Below, one piece after another: positions 53,456 to 62,515 of a stretch of DNA of 64,000 nt. Each line of letters starts with the position of its first letter. The stretch's first letter is position 1. The notes under the pieces are model-generated. The model did no database searches and was not told the origin of the DNA. It saw only the letters and a program-made list of their open reading frames with translations. The position numbers and the translations under genes are program-made. The stretch comes from DASRFR01 sp035651455 (GTDB lineage: Bacteria > Acidobacteriota > Terriglobia > Terriglobales > Acidobacteriaceae), in the NCBI GenBank assembly GCA_035651455.1, contig DASRFR010000029.1, forward strand, positions 1 through 64,000, given 5' to 3'.

Positions 53456-54856
53456 TTAAACCAGGCCTTGGTCGAGCATGGCATTGGCAACCTTGAGGAA
53501 GCCTCCAATGTTCGCTCCGTTGACCAGATTGCCCGGCGTCCCGTACTTCTCAGCGGTATCGTAGCAGTTCTTGTGAATGGCGATCATGATCTTGTGCAGA
53601 CGATCGTCGACTTCCTCCCGAGTCCAGCAGAGGCGGGCGCTGTTCTGCGCCATCTCCAGGCCGGAGGTTGCGACGCCGCCGGCGTTGGCTGCTTTAGCTG
53701 GTCCATAAAGGATCTTGGCATCGAGGAACAGCTTGGCGGCTTCCAGCGTGCTGGGCATATTCGCGCCTTCCGCTACCAGTTTGACTCCATTCTTCAGCAG
53801 ATTGGCCGCATCCTTTGCATTAATCTCGTTCTGGGTAGCGCTGGGGAATGCACAATCAGCCTTGATGTTCCACAGTGGGTTGTAGTCAGACTTGATGTCC
53901 GTGGGCATGAAGATCGCCTTCTTAAATTTGTCGGCATACTCGCGGATGCGCCCACGACGCACGTTTTTCAGTTCGATGATCCATGCCAGCTTTTCGCGAT
54001 CGATGCCGTCCGGATCGAAAATAATTCCGTTCGAATCGGAGACGGTCAAAGGCTTGGCACGGAAGTCCAGAAGCTTTTCGACCGTGTATTGCGACACGTT
54101 GCCGCTGCCCGAAACCAGGCAGAGCTTGCCTTCGAGACTTTCCTTGCGCGTCTTCAGCATCTCGTCCGCGAAGTAGACACAGCCATAACCTGTCGCTTCG
54201 GGACGAATCAGCGATCCGCCCCATGCCAGGCCCTTGCCCGTGAGCACGCCCGTGAACTCATTACGCAGGCGCTTGTATTGCCCGAAAAGGAAGCCGATTT
54301 CGCGTCCGCCTACCCCGATGTCGCCGGCCGGAACATCGGTATCCGGACCAATGTGACGCGCCAGTTCAGTCATGAAGCTCTGGCAGAAGCGCATTACTTC
54401 GTTGTCGCTCTTGCCCTTGGGATCGAAGTCCGAACCGCCCTTCCCGCCACCCATGGGCAGGGTCGTGAGCGAATTCTTGAATACCTGTTCGAAGGCCAGG
54501 AATTTCAGGATGCCGAGGTTCACCGACGGATGAAACCGCAAGCCGCCTTTATACGGGCCGATGGCGCTGTTCATCTCAATGCGGAAGCCGCGGTTGACTT
54601 GAATATTGCCTTGATCGTCGAACCAGGGAACGCGAAACATCAGGACGCGTTCGGGTTCCACGATGCGCTCAAGAATATGCGCTTCCCGGTACTCGGGATG
54701 ACGCTCCAATACGAGCCGGAGCGAATCCAGTACCTCCTGTACTGCCTGGTGGAATTCGGGTTCAGCTGGGTTCTTGGCTTTCACCGTGGTCATCACTTCT
54801 TCGATATACCCAGCCGGGGACTTCATTGCGGGCGGGGTAAGAATGCCTGCACTCAT
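53456..54856 (-). CDS. gdhA: NADP-type glutamate dehydrogenase
   Basis: This protein has 466 residues from ATG 54856, preceded by GAGGAGGAAACT; the frame runs on to 54940 without support. The glutamate/substrate part has FRIEMNSAIGPYKGGLRFHPSVNL and the catalytic-Lys loop LPMGGGKGGSDFDPKGKS. The dinucleotide domain has VSGSGNVSQYTVEKLLDFRA. The closing ANAGGVATSGLEMAQNSARLCW and GTPGNLVNGANIGGFLKVA are typical of the ~450-residue hexameric GdhA class, usually NADPH-dependent. It makes glutamate from 2-oxoglutarate and ammonia or does the reverse. A strong terminator follows. Confidence 0.95.
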   Translation of the reverse strand: MSAGILTPPAMKSPAGYIEEVMTTVKAKNPAEPEFHQAVQEVLDSLRLVLERHPEYREAHILERIVEPERVLMFRVPWFDDQGNIQVNRGFRIEMNSAIGPYKGGLRFHPSVNLGILKFLAFEQVFKNSLTTLPMGGGKGGSDFDPKGKSDNEVMRFCQSFMTELARHIGPDTDVPAGDIGVGGREIGFLFGQYKRLRNEFTGVLTGKGLAWGGSLIRPEATGYGCVYFADEMLKTRKESLEGKLCLVSGSGNVSQYTVEKLLDFRAKPLTVSDSNGIIFDPDGIDREKLAWIIELKNVRRGRIREYADKFKKAIFMPTDIKSDYNPLWNIKADCAFPSATQNEINAKDAANLLKNGVKLVAEGANMPSTLEAAKLFLDAKILYGPAKAANAGGVATSGLEMAQNSARLCWTREEVDDRLHKIMIAIHKNCYDTAEKYGTPGNLVNGANIGGFLKVANAMLDQGLV

Positions 54857-55048
54857 AGTTTCCTCCTCGATCTGCAAGATGAGTTCTGTATAAAGGTGAC
54901 AGCGTGGACGACTGCGAACGCGAATAGGGACCGAATACAAGGACAGATAAACGGGAGATCGCGGGAGTGCGCGCTCGCTTGCGCTCGGAGGGATCTCCGG
55001 GTTAGGGAGTATAGCGCCATTTGGCGGTTTCGTGGTCTTAATTACGAG

Positions 55049-55309
55049 TCATTCTTTAGGACTGCGACGCCATATCGGCAGTTGCGGATTCCAGCTGTGC
55101 ACTTCCTTTTCGAAGTCGCGGCCGGAATGATTCATGATGCCTGAGCCAACTAACTCGCCTTCCCTCTCTTCGTGTAACAATTCCTCGCGGCTGCGCTCCA
55201 ACTTGCACTTGAGGTCCGGGTCAGAGAGACGGGCGATTATTTCTGCGCGCTGAATTTTCCCCTGTCCCTGGCACAGCGGGCACTGGATTCCATCGAGATT
55301 TTCAGCCAT
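55049..55309 (-). CDS. Small hypothetical protein with CxxC motif
   Basis: This 86-residue protein starts MAENLDGIQCPLCQGQGKIQRAEIIARL after AAGGA. The CPLCQGQGKI segment resembles half of a DnaJ-type zinc repeat. The rest is charged and helical. Similar small proteins occur beside unrelated genes in Acidobacteriota, as far as I can judge; the function is unknown. Confidence 0.6.
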   Translation of the reverse strand: MAENLDGIQCPLCQGQGKIQRAEIIARLSDPDLKCKLERSREELLHEEREGELVGSGIMNHSGRDFEKEVHSWNPQLPIWRRSPKE

Positions 55310-55604
55310 GCTGTTGTCCTTGCGAAGGCCTGTTCCCTACGGCCCTGAACCGCAGGTCCATGCCGATTAAACCCGGTGGGCGGCCAGGCGGCAGTGACTC
55401 GCGCCACGACTCAACGTGAGCAACCTCACAGGACCGCGATCAGCGAAACACCGTTAGTAGGCCTGAATTGGCCATTTTCACCCGCCCGGGTGAGCTCTGG
55501 AATTTTCTGCTGCGAGAGGCCCCGGAATGTGAAAAGGCGGTTGACACGGCCAACGAAAACCCGCTAATTTCTCTGTCAGGCATCTTCGTGGGGTGCTGGT
55601 GTCT

Positions 55605-55889
55605 ATGAACCGCTGGCGCTGGATCCTTTTAATATTCGAACTGGTACTGTTTGTGGTGATCCTTTACTTGCCACAAGTAGACCTGCCGGATTTCACCGTC
55701 CATGGTGGAACGGCTCCAGTCGTCGCGAAGGCGAAGTTATCTGCGGTTCCAGTTTTAGCTGCGGCTCACGTTCCTACGCAGCCGGATTTATTGCCAAACG
55801 CCCAGGAAATGGTCGGCAATAGCGAGAACCCCGCGCCCATAGTTGTTTCGCATTCTCTCCTTTCTTTTTTGTGCAGTTTCCTTTGCTAA
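55605..55889 (+). CDS. Small membrane protein of unknown function
   Basis: This protein has 94 residues from ATG 55605; GTG 55593 is an in-frame alternative. It has one N-terminal transmembrane helix (about 4-24, RWILLIFELVLFVVILYL) and an Ala/Pro-rich outer part without a known domain. The C-terminus is again hydrophobic and Cys-containing. No clear ribosome site. It may be a real small gene or a chance frame. Confidence 0.4.
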   Translation: MNRWRWILLIFELVLFVVILYLPQVDLPDFTVHGGTAPVVAKAKLSAVPVLAAAHVPTQPDLLPNAQEMVGNSENPAPIVVSHSLLSFLCSFLC

Positions 55890-56213
55890 AGCGCGCGCCT
55901 GCGTGTGCCCATTTTCCCTGCTGATCTCTGATTTTTACGAGATGCTCCGCGTTTGGGGCGTGGCCTCAACCGGGGACGCGGAGCGTCGGAGCAGCCCCTG
56001 GGCCGGCGCTGGACTTTCACCTTGTCCTCCAGGGTAGGTCCGGGCTGCTCCGTTGAAATTGAAGACGTGGTTGACGCGGAGTTCCGGGCTTCTTCCAGCT
56101 AGTCGGTTGACGCCGCCCTGCCGCGCCAAGCCAGGGTGCAGTGTCGGAGTGTGAGTGCACTGCGCATGCTGCGCCTGCTTGTAAGCGGCAGGTTTGGATG
56201 TTTGTGTTTTTGC
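55890..56213. other. 324-bp intergenic region with a long hairpin
   Basis: There is no gene on either strand. It contains an extended inverted repeat at 55987-56052 and otherwise nothing I can name. Confidence 0.45.
55987..56052. repeat. Extended inverted repeat / structured RNA candidate
   Basis: Perfect 11-bp arms CGGAGCAGCCC (55987-55997) and GGGCTGCTCCG (56042-56052) enclose a second, inner pair CCCTGG/CCAGGG (55996-56001 and 56029-56034). No T run follows on either strand, so it does not look like an intrinsic terminator. Confidence 0.5.
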
Positions 56214-58397
56214 CTATCGCGCGCGGGCTAATACCAGAGTGACGTCGTCAGGTTGCTCCTGGGGACCGATCCAGTCATCCACGGCAGCGGTGACTGCCTC
56301 CGTAATGCGGCTGAGCGGCAAATGGCGGTTTTCGCTGACGACCTCGATCAAGCGCTCCTCGCCGAACTCCCCAAAATCATTCTCCGGCTCAGTTACTCCG
56401 TCGCTGTACGCGATGAAAATGTCCCCGGGGTGCAGTTGAATGGAAGCCTCTTGGAAAGAAAGATGATCAAAAAGCCCCACGACGGTTCCGCCGCAATCGA
56501 GGCGTCGCAGCGATCCGTCCTCCGCGATCACGATAGGCGGCAAATGGCCGCCATTGCTGTAGCGAATGCTGCGGGCACGCGCGTCGTAAACGCTAAGGAA
56601 TAGCGTCGCGTACTTCTCTGCCGGAGTGCTGTCGTACAGCTGGTGATTTAGCAGTGACAACAGAGACGCCGGGGAGATATCTGATTCGAGCGGCCCGGAA
56701 CTCAGCATCAAACCGGACCCCGCGCCAGCTCCTACTACCACAGATTCCCGCAACACCGGGAGGTCTTCCAGGCTGTAGGCCCGAACGGCGGAGTGAATCG
56801 TTGCCATCAGCAGAGCGGCGGAGATTCCCTTCCCGCTTACATCACCCACCGCAAGGATCAGCTTGTCGGAGTTTATGGCCAGAAAGTCGTAATAATCTCC
56901 GCTGACGGTTCGTGCTGGACGGCAGAATCCGTGCACTTCCAGCGATTCAAGCTGTGAGATTTCCTTGGGAAAGAGCTGCGCCTGGACTTCCTGCGCGATG
57001 ACCAGCTCGTTTTCCAGGCGCTGCTTTTCCTTCTGCTCCTGAATGAGCTTCTCGATGGAAGCGGTCATGGAGTTGAAGGAGTTGGCCAGCTCCGCCAACT
57101 GGTCCTTCGATCGCACCGGGATGCGATGGCTGAAATCGCCGCGATTAATGTGCTTGGTCGCGAGATATAACTGCGCAACCGCATGAGTCACAGTGCGCGT
57201 GAGCTTGGTCCCGATAATAAGGGCAGAGAGCTCGATGATGGCAAAAACAATCGCCACGAATGCAAGGCCAAATTCCACCGCCGGCGCGAAGTCGCCCAGC
57301 GCGGCGAAGAGCCGGTCATACAGCATGGAGAAGCGCGTCTGCACGCTGATTGCGGCTGGCTGGGAAGTGTCGCCGGTCGCCCAATTCACTACAAAGACTG
57401 AGGTGGCAAAGCTGACCGGCCGGTCGAGGAATCCTCGCGATGGCGGCACCGTTCCAGCCGTGTAGGTAGGAGTAAGTGGTTCTTTGCCGGTATCGAGGAC
57501 GTATTGATCGTTGCCCTTTCGCACGGAAATACCGGAACGCTGGCCCCCGTCGTTACCTTTCTCCGCCGTTGGAGGCTCAGAAGCATGGTCCACGTTACTC
57601 AGATTCAGGCCGGACGCATAGAGGGTGACTTCACCCAATTTCGTGGCCAGTGCTTCGGTCAGATGTTGATCGAACGGCTCACTGGAAATGACAGTCAGCA
57701 TTCCCCCTGCCGCCGGAATCTGGTTCCCGACACGAAGGAATAGGCCGTTATCGTCGCGAACAATATTTTGGAAAGGAAACTTCAGGTGAGACGGACGCGT
57801 AGGTGAACTGCGTGGCGCCACCGCTGGAACGCTGTTCAAAACCAGCCTGTCGTCTAACCACACCGACAGCTGCCGGTCCGCCCACTCCTTGTTAGCACGA
57901 CGCAACCCGGCTACCGACGCCGGTTCTGGCGTAACTCCACTCGCGAGACGCGGAGCGATCTCGTGAGCGATAGCGGCATTTGCGGCCTCCAGGCTCCGCA
58001 ACTCGGCATTCAATCCTGCCGTCACTACATATGTCGAAAACTGACCCACGAACAGATAAAAGGTCCCGGCCGCCAGTGTGACCAGCAGAACAACAGGAAT
58101 TACGCCGATGAAAACGTAGGTGACAATCAGGCGGTTGCGAAGACGCCAAAGCATCTTCGTCTTCAGCCAGCGATAGAGCAGGATGCCAAAAAGTGAGAAT
58201 GCCAGGATCGTCAGGAAAGTGACCCAGCCTCCCAGACTTTGACCCCAGGAGGAGTGAAACGATCGCAGGACCTTGCCGAGGACAAAAAGTACGATATCCA
58301 GACCGACGATGTAACAGCCGATTCGAGCGACTCGCCCCCTCGGCCATAGGCCGCGCACTATCAACTGGGCCCGTATCTGCTGGTACGAAAGTGGCAT
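56214..58397 (-). CDS. SpoIIE/RsbU-type PP2C phosphatase with HAMP domain
   Basis: This protein has 727 residues from ATG 58397; ATG 58436 is an in-frame alternative. Several transmembrane helices lie before about 120, followed by an extracytoplasmic region and another helix at about 375-400, then HAMP (about 400-455) and a coiled linker (about 460-480). The PP2C domain of the RsbU/SpoIIE type (about 495-725) has VSGDYYDFLAI, VGDVSGKGISAALLMA, IAYSDGVTEPEN and QPDDVTLVLARA, all with the expected metal-binding Asp residues. Such enzymes dephosphorylate anti-anti-sigma factors, which then release a sigma factor. No partner anti-sigma genes are adjacent. Confidence 0.92.
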   Translation of the reverse strand: MPLSYQQIRAQLIVRGLWPRGRVARIGCYIVGLDIVLFVLGKVLRSFHSSWGQSLGGWVTFLTILAFSLFGILLYRWLKTKMLWRLRNRLIVTYVFIGVIPVVLLVTLAAGTFYLFVGQFSTYVVTAGLNAELRSLEAANAAIAHEIAPRLASGVTPEPASVAGLRRANKEWADRQLSVWLDDRLVLNSVPAVAPRSSPTRPSHLKFPFQNIVRDDNGLFLRVGNQIPAAGGMLTVISSEPFDQHLTEALATKLGEVTLYASGLNLSNVDHASEPPTAEKGNDGGQRSGISVRKGNDQYVLDTGKEPLTPTYTAGTVPPSRGFLDRPVSFATSVFVVNWATGDTSQPAAISVQTRFSMLYDRLFAALGDFAPAVEFGLAFVAIVFAIIELSALIIGTKLTRTVTHAVAQLYLATKHINRGDFSHRIPVRSKDQLAELANSFNSMTASIEKLIQEQKEKQRLENELVIAQEVQAQLFPKEISQLESLEVHGFCRPARTVSGDYYDFLAINSDKLILAVGDVSGKGISAALLMATIHSAVRAYSLEDLPVLRESVVVGAGAGSGLMLSSGPLESDISPASLLSLLNHQLYDSTPAEKYATLFLSVYDARARSIRYSNGGHLPPIVIAEDGSLRRLDCGGTVVGLFDHLSFQEASIQLHPGDIFIAYSDGVTEPENDFGEFGEERLIEVVSENRHLPLSRITEAVTAAVDDWIGPQEQPDDVTLVLARAR

Positions 58398-58502
58398 GAT
58401 CAGGTTTCGATTATAGAGCTTGGTCCCAGGATGCACGTCAGACGCTGACGGTGACCTCGGTGCGCATTCAGAGCAAGCTATCTGGCCCGAAACCTACTTG
58501 GG

Positions 58503-58703
58503 CTAGATTTCCGGGTAGAAATCAAAGAACGCCTCCAGGCTGGTTTTCAGCTGCTTCTCGATATCTTCCTTACTACCTTCGAGCACGTGCATGGTGACGT
58601 GAGCTTCGCGCCCGTTTTTTAGCTTGATGGCCGCTTCCCCTACTTCAGCCACTTCTTCCGAGGGCAGCAATCGCATTCCGTATACCAGAGTCAAGTTGGC
58701 CAT
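58503..58703 (-). CDS. Small hypothetical protein (66 residues)
   Basis: The ATG at 58703 follows TAGGAC at good spacing. The peptide begins MANLTLVYGMRLLPSEEVAEVGEAAIKLKNG and looks like a compact beta-alpha domain with an acidic helical end. I do not recognise it. It precedes the phosphatase gene on the same strand, with a gap of about 105 bp to ATG 58397, and could share its transcript. Confidence 0.65.
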   Translation of the reverse strand: MANLTLVYGMRLLPSEEVAEVGEAAIKLKNGREAHVTMHVLEGSKEDIEKQLKTSLEAFFDFYPEI

Positions 58704-58786
58704 AGTCCTATTTTAAATCGCCGCGGTAAGCGCCTCGCGCAGGTTTGCCGCTGCGTTCCGCCTAACTCGCCTGATAAAATGCCGCC

Positions 58787-59539
58787 GTGTTCCCACAAAA
58801 ATTCCTCATTCTTCTCATCGTCTCTTGGATGAGTATCCAGGCTGCGGCCCAGCAGCAGTCCTCGCCACAGGTTAAGGTCAATGTTTTAAACGTGTGCACG
58901 CCATCGGAAGACGAACAGAAGGAAATTGCGAACGCCTTGTCCCGGATTCCGAAGCAGCCCGCTTTTAGCGACGATTTCGAGGTGGATCGCGGACGCTCGA
59001 CTTTGTCGGGCACCCCAGATTTTCTGCAGGCCGGAGGCGGCGCGCAGATGTCGCCCGAAAACTCGACGTCTACCTGGGTGAGGATTCGTCGCGACTTTCA
59101 GCAGCAATCCTGGTTCAGCACGGTGCAATACTCCTTCAGCGTGGACAAGACCAATATGATCGAGACCCTTGTGTTTCGAGTGCGCGATCCTAAAGACTTG
59201 CTGCAGGTCTCAATTGAGGACAGCGCATCGGCTGTGACTAGTCCCTCTGCCATGCTTTCGACCAGTACCCCGGCGAATCACATCAAGCTGGAAAGATTTG
59301 GGAAGTCCTCGGTCGCGCTGGCGCGCTGCCAGAGTTCGGAAAACAGCCCCGGGCCGGACCAGAGTGCATACGAGCCGCTGTTTCGCAGCGCGACTGGTAT
59401 TCTGGACAGCTATCGTACGGTTCTGCGCGTGCGCAGTACGGTTCCGAACGAGTTGGCTCGAGTTCAAAATTCAAGCACTGGTGCGCACAAGATCAAAACC
59501 AAGCCCGGCCCGGCTCGGCCTGTCGTTCCGGCACGTTAG
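58787..59539 (+). CDS. Secreted protein of unknown function
   Basis: This protein has 250 residues from GTG 58787. A signal peptide (about 1-21, ending AAAQQ) precedes a domain with VNVLNVCTPSEDEQKEIANALSRIP and later a beta-rich part, FDVDRG-like, with WVRIRRDF and WFSTVQYSFSVD. The C-terminus is Lys/Pro-rich and likely disordered. I do not know the family. It stands before thioredoxin reductase, 72 bp apart, on the same strand. Confidence 0.72.
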   Translation: MFPQKFLILLIVSWMSIQAAAQQQSSPQVKVNVLNVCTPSEDEQKEIANALSRIPKQPAFSDDFEVDRGRSTLSGTPDFLQAGGGAQMSPENSTSTWVRIRRDFQQQSWFSTVQYSFSVDKTNMIETLVFRVRDPKDLLQVSIEDSASAVTSPSAMLSTSTPANHIKLERFGKSSVALARCQSSENSPGPDQSAYEPLFRSATGILDSYRTVLRVRSTVPNELARVQNSSTGAHKIKTKPGPARPVVPAR

Positions 59540-59611
59540 GCGTCGCCGCGGCCTGGGTGAAACCAATCCACTCGGCTGCAATCTAACTCTTGAGAGTTTT
59601 TCTCACAAATC

Positions 59612-60547
59612 ATGCATGACGCCACTCGCAATGTAGTGATCATTGGCTCGGGCTGCTCCGGGCACACGGCGGCGCTGTACGCGGCACGCGCCAATCTTTC
59701 CCCACTTGTGCTCGAAGGCCACGAGCCAGGGGGCCAACTGTCGCTCACCACCTTGGTGGAGAACTTCCCTGGTTTTCCCGAGGGTATCCAGGGTCCGGAA
59801 CTCATCGAGAACATGCGCAAGCAGGCTGCCCGCTTCGGGGCCGAATATCACATCGGCCACGTCACCAAGGCCGATTTGAGCAAGCGTCCGTTCGCGATCA
59901 CCGTGGGCAAAGACACCATCCACACACGCACCTTGATCATCGCCAGCGGCGCCTCAGCGCGATGGCTGGGTTTGGAAAGCGAACAGGCGCTGATCGGTCA
60001 CGGGGTTTCATCCTGCGCAACCTGTGACGGCTTCTTCTTCTCGGGAAAGGAGATCGCGGTGATTGGCGGCGGTGATTCCGCGATGGAAGAAGCAATTTTC
60101 CTCACGCGCTTTGCCTCCAAAGTCACCTTAATTCATCGCCGCGACCAGTTCCGGGCGTCAAAAATAATGCTCGACCGCGCCCGCAATCATCCCAAGATCA
60201 ACTTCCTGACCGACACCGTAGTCGATGACGTTCTCGACGTCAGTAAGAAAGAGGTCACCGGCCTGCGGCTGCGGAACTTAAAGAGCGGCGAGAGCTGGGA
60301 CTTTCCCACCAGCGCGATGTTCCTGGGAATAGGACACATCCCCAACGCCAAGATGTTCGAAGGGCAGTTGGATATGGATCAGGACGGATATCTGAAAACC
60401 AAGGATTTCGTGTTGACGCGCGTTCCCGGGGTGTTCGCCTGCGGTGACGTGCAGGACCGGCGCTATCGTCAGGCGATTACGGCTGCGGGAACGGGATGCA
60501 TGGCCGCGATTGAGGTCGAGAAGTTTCTGGAAGAGATCGGGCACTAA
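59612..60547 (+). CDS. trxB: Thioredoxin reductase
   Basis: This 311-residue flavoprotein has the FAD motif VVIIGSGCSGHTAALYAARA (8-27), redox pair Cys135-Ala-Thr-Cys138 in the classic CATC, NADPH motif GGGDSAMEEAIFL (152-164) and closing ACGDVQD. It transfers electrons from NADPH to thioredoxin. The length is as expected. No thioredoxin gene is next to it. The presence of the complete CATC motif separates it from ferredoxin-NADP reductase-like relatives. Confidence 0.93.
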   Translation: MHDATRNVVIIGSGCSGHTAALYAARANLSPLVLEGHEPGGQLSLTTLVENFPGFPEGIQGPELIENMRKQAARFGAEYHIGHVTKADLSKRPFAITVGKDTIHTRTLIIASGASARWLGLESEQALIGHGVSSCATCDGFFFSGKEIAVIGGGDSAMEEAIFLTRFASKVTLIHRRDQFRASKIMLDRARNHPKINFLTDTVVDDVLDVSKKEVTGLRLRNLKSGESWDFPTSAMFLGIGHIPNAKMFEGQLDMDQDGYLKTKDFVLTRVPGVFACGDVQDRRYRQAITAAGTGCMAAIEVEKFLEEIGH

Positions 60548-60556
60548 GCTAACGCG

Positions 60557-60826
60557 CTAAGTCCCAAATCTCTCCGCCGCCCGTGCCTTGGCTTTCGCGG
60601 CCTCTTCCTCACGGTTTTTCGGCGGGGCAGTCGTCTCCAGCGACTGCAGCAGACGACTGCAGATACCGGTGATTTCTTCCACGGCCGACGAAAACGCCTG
60701 CTCATTCGCCTTCGAGGGTTTGTTGAACCCGCTGATCTTCCTGACGAATTGCAGGGAAGCGGCCTGGATTTCATCCTCCGTCACCGGCGGATCGAAGTTG
60801 AAAAGGGTTCGAATATTTCTGCACAT
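60557..60826 (-). CDS. DUF2277 family protein
   Basis: This 89-residue protein begins MCRNIRTLFNFDPPVTEDEIQAASLQFVRKISGF, the diagnostic start of DUF2277, and continues with KANEQAFSSAVEEI. It is cytoplasmic and helical; the tail is Lys/Ala-rich. Function unknown. It converges on trxB with only 9 bp between the stops. Confidence 0.92.
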   Translation of the reverse strand: MCRNIRTLFNFDPPVTEDEIQAASLQFVRKISGFNKPSKANEQAFSSAVEEITGICSRLLQSLETTAPPKNREEEAAKAKARAAERFGT

Positions 60827-60980
60827 AAGCTTTCATTCCACGATATCAAATGAGGCTGCGGCGGGAAATCCACCTGCAAAGAAACCGTGTGCGCCTGACT
60901 TTTTGAATCCCGGCGGCGGCTCGCGCCGTCTAGCTCTATGATCGCGAAAAATACAAGCTGCCATAGCTTGAGGAGATCGC

Positions 60981-62039
60981 ATGCAGTTCGTACGTTTGGG
61001 AAACAGCGGGCTGATAGTCTCGCGCCTTGCGTTCGGAGTCATGACTTTTGGCGTCAGCCAAGACCCCGCGAGCCCCACGGCTTCTGTTTGGAAAACCCCG
61101 CAGGATCAGGCTAACGGCCTGATCTCACGCGCCCTGGATTCCGGCATCAATTTCTTCGACACCGCCGACATGTACGCCAACGGCCAGTCTGAGGAGATCC
61201 TTGGAAAAGCGCTCGGATCTCACCGCCAGCACGTCGTGATTTCGACCAAGATCGGCTTTCGCAGCGCCGACGCCATCACCCAGGGGGGAGCGTCCTATCG
61301 CTATGTTCTCACCGCTACCGAGGCAAGTCTGCGCCGCCTGAACACGGACTATGTTGATCTTCTCTCGATTCACAAATTCGATCCCTTTACGCCCGCGGAA
61401 GAAACCGTTCGTGCCCTGGAGAACCTGGTACGGCGTGGACTGGTCCGATATGTGGGTTACTCCAACTTCACCGCTTGGCAAGCGGCCAAGTTCATGGGAA
61501 TTCAGCAGCGAAATCAATACGCGCCCTTTGTCGCCGCTCAAATGTATTACTCCCTCGTCGGCAGAGATCTGGAACACGAAGTGGTCCCGTTTTGCGAGGA
61601 CGCCGGTGTCGGCCTTGTGGTGTGGAGCCCCTTGGCGAGCGGATTTCTCAGCGGGCGCTACACGCGTCAAAACCCGACCGGGGGCGGCGGCAGGTTAGCA
61701 GGTTTCGACATTCTGCCGATGGACAAAGAAAAAGGTTATGACCTGATCGAGAAGTTGAAGTTGATGGCGGAACAGCATGGTTGCACCGTGGCGCAGATCG
61801 CGCTCGCATGGTTGCTTTCGAAGTCCTACGTCAGTTCGATCTTGCTGGGGGCGAGCAAAATTTCGCAATTGGAAGACAATCTCGGCGCATTGGAGGTAAA
61901 GCTCTCTGCCAAGGAGCTAAAGGAATTGGACGATTTTACCGCTCCGAAGGCCCTGTACCCCCAATGGTTCCAGGCTTCTCTGGTCGACGAGATAACGGCC
62001 AAAGCGCTGGCGGCGAATTCGCCGCCGGCCGCATCGTAA
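60981..62039 (+). CDS. Aldo/keto reductase
   Basis: This 352-residue protein has the AKR tetrad: Asp60 and Tyr65 in FFDTADMY, Lys90 in ISTKIG and His131 in LSIHKFD. It also has the family segments ALENLVRRGLVRYVGYSNFTAWQAAK, PLASGFLSGRY and LLGASKISQLEDNL near the C-terminus. It reduces aldehydes or ketones with NADPH; the substrate is unknown. This gene is intact, unlike the paralogue at 20040-20989, to which it is only distantly similar. A short gap links it to the UBP zinc-finger gene. Confidence 0.93.
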   Translation: MQFVRLGNSGLIVSRLAFGVMTFGVSQDPASPTASVWKTPQDQANGLISRALDSGINFFDTADMYANGQSEEILGKALGSHRQHVVISTKIGFRSADAITQGGASYRYVLTATEASLRRLNTDYVDLLSIHKFDPFTPAEETVRALENLVRRGLVRYVGYSNFTAWQAAKFMGIQQRNQYAPFVAAQMYYSLVGRDLEHEVVPFCEDAGVGLVVWSPLASGFLSGRYTRQNPTGGGGRLAGFDILPMDKEKGYDLIEKLKLMAEQHGCTVAQIALAWLLSKSYVSSILLGASKISQLEDNLGALEVKLSAKELKELDDFTAPKALYPQWFQASLVDEITAKALAANSPPAAS

Positions 62040-62077
62040 GGATCACTGTTAACCGGTAAAACACAAGGAGCACTCTT

Positions 62078-62341
62078 ATGGCAACTCAAGCATGCACTCA
62101 TGTTGGAGAAATCCGAAAAGTAAAACCCAGCGCCCAAGGATGCGAGGAGTGCCTGAAAACGGGAGACTCGTGGGTCCATTTGCGCGAGTGTCTGATTTGC
62201 GGGCACGTGGGCTGCTGCGACTCATCCAAGAATAAGCACGCAACGAAGCACTTCCAGCACACGCATCATGCCGTCATGCAGTCATTTGAGCCCGGAGAAA
62301 ACTGGCGGTGGTGCTACGTGGACCAGATTTATCTGGATTGA
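62078..62341 (+). CDS. UBP-type zinc-finger protein
   Basis: This 87-residue protein is a stand-alone zf-UBP domain: ACTHV near the start, GCEECLKTG, WVHLRECLICGHVGCCDSS and an ending with several His (KHFQHTHHAVMQSFE). In eukaryotes the domain binds ubiquitin C-termini; in bacteria small stand-alone copies have no known partner. ATG 62078 is preceded by AAGGAGCACTCTT. It is likely cotranscribed with the aldo/keto reductase. Confidence 0.9.
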   Translation: MATQACTHVGEIRKVKPSAQGCEECLKTGDSWVHLRECLICGHVGCCDSSKNKHATKHFQHTHHAVMQSFEPGENWRWCYVDQIYLD

Positions 62342-62405
62342 CCGAAACACTGTTCGCGATATTTAACTCGCTTGAGTTTTGTGCCGGGGGTCCGGCACCC
62401 CGGCC

Positions 62406-62421
62406 TGTGACGGCCGTCATA
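62406..62421. promoter_or_regulatory. Weak Crp-type operator candidate before proline dehydrogenase
   Basis: TGTGACGGCCGTCATA fits TGTGA-N6-TCACA in nine of ten fixed positions and contains the perfect 12-bp palindrome TGACGGCCGTCA. It lies 103 bp before GTG 62516. Confidence 0.3.
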
Positions 62422-62515
62422 CCTCGCCTGTGCCTGGTTTGTGATACAAATTTCTGTGATACACAATGCCAGTGCTCGACATTTTTCGCTCTCACCTTTT
62501 CTGCCCGGGCGACCG

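Noticed and set aside
53390..55144. A 584-codon open frame on the plus strand opposite gdhA
   Set aside because: It lies antisense to a fully convincing glutamate dehydrogenase. Long antisense frames are common in GC-rich genes with biased third positions, and the translation shows no known domain.
55415..55430. CGTGAGCAACCTCACA as a Crp-type site
   Set aside because: One mismatch, and it is 106-190 bp from either flanking small gene with no other support. It may still be worth including in a genome-wide scan.
58410..58415. TATAAT on the minus strand before the phosphatase gene
   Set aside because: No -35 partner, and it would leave almost no leader before the likely start codon.
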